The notes beneath the pieces are model-generated. The model did no database searches. It saw nothing but the letters and a program-made list of their open reading frames with translations, and had not been told where the DNA came from. From Pseudomonadota bacterium (GTDB lineage Bacteria > Pseudomonadota > Gammaproteobacteria > Acidiferrobacterales > Acidiferrobacteraceae), in NCBI GenBank assembly GCA_021795255.1, contig JAJYPQ010000196.1:1-7040 (forward strand): DNA of 7,040 nucleotides. The letters run 5' to 3'. Below, in pieces: positions 5,535 to 7,040 of this stretch (position 1 is its first letter; the number at the start of each line of letters is the position of its first letter). Position numbers and translations under genes: made by a program.

Positions 5535-6448
5535 CCGGGGCGCGCGACTTTCACATCGTGCGCCTGTTGCGCGTGGCCGTGAACGTCACAGACCTTGAAC
5601 GCAGTGCCCACTTTTACCAAGAGACCTTGGGCTTTGTCGAAAGCAGCACAACAAAGGACCTAGACCTCGGTCCCGACACAGTACTCGGCAAGCCGTTTCG
5701 CAGGCTTTTCCTCGCTCTGGGCGTGCAGAGCCTTGAGTTGACCCAATGGGCACCTCCCGGTCGTCCCTACCCCCCAAACAGCCGAGCCAACGACCTCTGG
5801 TTTCAACACTTCGCGATCGTCAGCCACGATATCGCTCGGGCTCACTTACGTCTCGCCGGAACGGGGGCCACCCCGATTACGACCGCAGGCCCCCAAACCC
5901 TGCCCCCGGCAAGCGGCGGCGTCACGGCCTATAAATTCCGCGACCCCGACGGCCACCCCCTCGAACTCCTCCAGTTTTCCGGACCACTGGCCATGGCCGC
6001 AGCAGATACCGCCATCAACACGGGTATTGACCACACTGCCCTAAGCGTCGGCCCAGGCGACGAAAGCATTGCGTTCTACCACCACGTTCTTGGGCTATCG
6101 CAGGTCTCGACACAAGAAAACACCGGGCCCGCCCAAGACCGTCTCGACGCCCTGCCGCACACCGCAGTCCAAGTCACGGCGCTCACCTCCGCCCAGAAGA
6201 CCCCCCACCTCGAACTTCTTTGCTATCGGACGCCGCGCGGACGGCCACGGCCGTCCGCGGCAAACATAAGAGACGTGGCCGCAAGCCGGACCGTATTTCA
6301 GGTCGACCGGCTCCCTGGCCTTTTGGCAGCACTCGTCTCTCATCGTGCCCATAGCGCAGCTTCCGCGGGCGAAACCTTAAGCGCTTCGAATCGCATGGCC
6401 CTCGTTCGCGATCCCGACGGCCATCTCCTGGTATTTGAGCAGACTTAG
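5531..6448 (+). CDS. Two-domain VOC/glyoxalase-fold protein
   Basis: A 305-residue protein of the vicinal oxygen chelate superfamily, with two glyoxalase-type domains at about 10-150 and 164-305. Each domain has two beta-alpha-beta modules: LRVAVNVTDLERSAHFYQETLGF, FQHFAIVSHDIARA, IDHTALSVGPGDESIAFYHH and TVFQVDRLPGLLAA. The strand marker DPDGH occurs in both (138-142 and 294-298). Candidate metal ligands are H93 with E69 and E145 in domain one, and H168 with E228 and E303 in domain two. The first module of domain one has R14, and the last module R253, where a His would be expected, so each site is incomplete by inspection. It could be an extradiol-type dioxygenase, an isomerase, a lyase or a non-catalytic binding protein. 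The start at 5531 is chosen because its ATG overlaps the TGA of the lactonase gene; the frame also has an upstream ATG at 5474. It is the last gene of the cluster. Confidence 0.88.
   Translation: MTGARDFHIVRLLRVAVNVTDLERSAHFYQETLGFVESSTTKDLDLGPDTVLGKPFRRLFLALGVQSLELTQWAPPGRPYPPNSRANDLWFQHFAIVSHDIARAHLRLAGTGATPITTAGPQTLPPASGGVTAYKFRDPDGHPLELLQFSGPLAMAAADTAINTGIDHTALSVGPGDESIAFYHHVLGLSQVSTQENTGPAQDRLDALPHTAVQVTALTSAQKTPHLELLCYRTPRGRPRPSAANIRDVAASRTVFQVDRLPGLLAALVSHRAHSAASAGETLSASNRMALVRDPDGHLLVFEQT
6236..6259. repeat. 11-bp perfect inverted repeat inside the VOC gene
   Basis: CGCGGACGGCC at 6236-6246 is followed by AC and then its exact reverse complement GGCCGTCCGCG at 6249-6259. It encodes the Arg/Pro-rich linker RGRPRPSA (236-243) between the third and fourth VOC modules. 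A stem of this length and GC content would fold strongly in the mRNA and in single-stranded DNA. There is no following T-run, so it is not an ordinary terminator. Confidence 0.7.
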
Positions 6449-6597
6449 AAACCGGTCTTTACGATATACTCGCAAACAAACGAGTGCCTGAAAAAGAAGA
6501 TACATGGACCGGGCGACGCGCACGGTAAGGGATTTCCCCTGCTTTTTTTCGAGGGCTCAATGCAAACATCGGAGCAAGCGGTCGAGACGGAGTCGTT
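6449..6597. other. Intergenic gap before the oxyanion-binding protein gene
   Basis: This 149-base gap is the only sizeable one on the plus strand downstream of 2029 and probably separates two transcription units. TATACT at 6465-6470 is a good -10 match, but the best-placed -35 (GACTTA, 6442-6447) is poor, so a promoter is only possible. A run of seven T at 6543-6549 follows a weak GGG-ATTT-CCC stem, too short to call a terminator. I see no canonical ModE-type palindrome. Confidence 0.4.
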
Positions 6598-7040
6598 ATG
6601 AGCAAGACATACCCTAGGAAACAGGGGGCAACGCGCCTGCTATTTGCCTTCATGGCCTTAGCAGCCATGGATCCCGTGCTCGCCAAGACCCGCCTCCTAG
6701 TCGCCTATGCGGGATCGATGGGGGTAGTCATGGATCAAGACCTGGGGCCCGCCTTTTGCCGACTCCATCACTGCACCTACGAAGGTCAGGGTCAAGGCGC
6801 CTACGGTCTGGCGCATCGCATCCTAGCCCACACGCTCACCACCGATGTCTTTATCTCCGTTACCGCAGGTCCTTACAGAATCCTAAAAAACGCGGGTCTG
6901 ACCTCAAAAGCCTACCCGGTGGCCAGCACCCAGATGGTCATAGCCTATAGCCCAAAAAGCCCCTACGCGTCCGCTTTCCAGCGTGCCGCACGCGGCCTGA
7001 TACCTTGGTATCAGATACTCGCGAGGCCCGACATGGGCTT
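6598..7040 (+). CDS. Periplasmic tungstate/molybdate-type substrate-binding protein (partial)
   Basis: The first 147 codons of an extracellular solute-binding protein resembling WtpA/ModA, the binding component of tungstate or molybdate ABC importers; the gene continues past the window. Residues 1-29 form a Sec signal peptide: basic start, hydrophobic LLFAFMALAA and a VLA cleavage site before K30. The mature start LLVAYAGSMG (33-42) matches the oxyanion-loop strand with S40. It is followed by EGQGQGAYGLAHRI (62-75), TDVFISVTAG (82-91), STQMVIAYSPKSPYA (110-124) and PWYQILARPDMGF (136-148), all in the order seen in the WtpA family. C54 and C59 could form a disulfide in the periplasm. The start has GGAG at 6589-6592, five bases upstream. 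An importer permease and ATPase would be expected downstream. The ligand is likely molybdate or tungstate, but related proteins bind sulfate or iron, so this is not certain. Confidence 0.87.
   Translation, partial: MSKTYPRKQGATRLLFAFMALAAMDPVLAKTRLLVAYAGSMGVVMDQDLGPAFCRLHHCTYEGQGQGAYGLAHRILAHTLTTDVFISVTAGPYRILKNAGLTSKAYPVASTQMVIAYSPKSPYASAFQRAARGLIPWYQILARPDMG

Noticed and set aside
6525..6550. GGG-ATTT-CCC plus seven T as an intrinsic terminator of the operon
   Set aside because: A three-pair stem is too weak, and it is nearly 90 bases after the last stop codon.

Overview
The window is GC-rich, densely coding bacterial DNA. It most resembles a proteobacterium with quinol-oxidase-based respiration, because a remnant of a cytochrome bo3-type CyoA is present. 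An acidophilic or chemolithotrophic gammaproteobacterium would fit, but that is inference and I cannot name a genus. I see no rRNA, tRNA, CRISPR array, intact insertion sequence or phage gene.

Layout. Positions 57-1016 (minus strand) hold a 319-residue hydrophobic protein that I do not recognise, with a good ribosome-binding site. Positions 1017-2028 form a 1-kb stretch without an intact gene. On its minus strand it carries a decayed piece of cyoA, recognisable by a cupredoxin-domain core at about 1296-1490. It also holds two copies of the short inverted repeat GCACG-N5-CGTGC, the second 41 bases before the next start codon. From 2029 to 6448 there is a five-gene plus-strand cluster: a GMC-family FAD oxidoreductase (2029-3600), a DoxX-family membrane protein (3638-4123), a one-domain cupin (4139-4621), an SMP-30/gluconolactonase-type lactonase (4629-5534) and a two-domain VOC/glyoxalase-fold protein (5531-6448). 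Gaps are 37, 15 and 7 bases, and the last two genes overlap by ATGA, so they are very probably one operon. A 149-base gap follows, then a secreted WtpA/ModA-like oxyanion-binding protein (6598 onward) that runs off the window.

How the genes may work together. A flavoprotein that oxidises an alcohol or cyclic hemiacetal plus an SMP-30 hydrolase is the usual logic of substrate to lactone to hydroxy-acid. The cluster has none of the usual partners of membrane-bound GMC dehydrogenases (multihaem cytochrome c, Tat-exported small subunit). Instead a DoxX-like four-helix membrane protein sits directly after the flavoprotein. I propose, as inference only, that it links the flavoprotein to the membrane quinone pool. 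The cupin and VOC proteins probably act on the same substrate or its product, but their chemistry cannot be read from the sequence. The operon is the best candidate here for an undescribed pathway.
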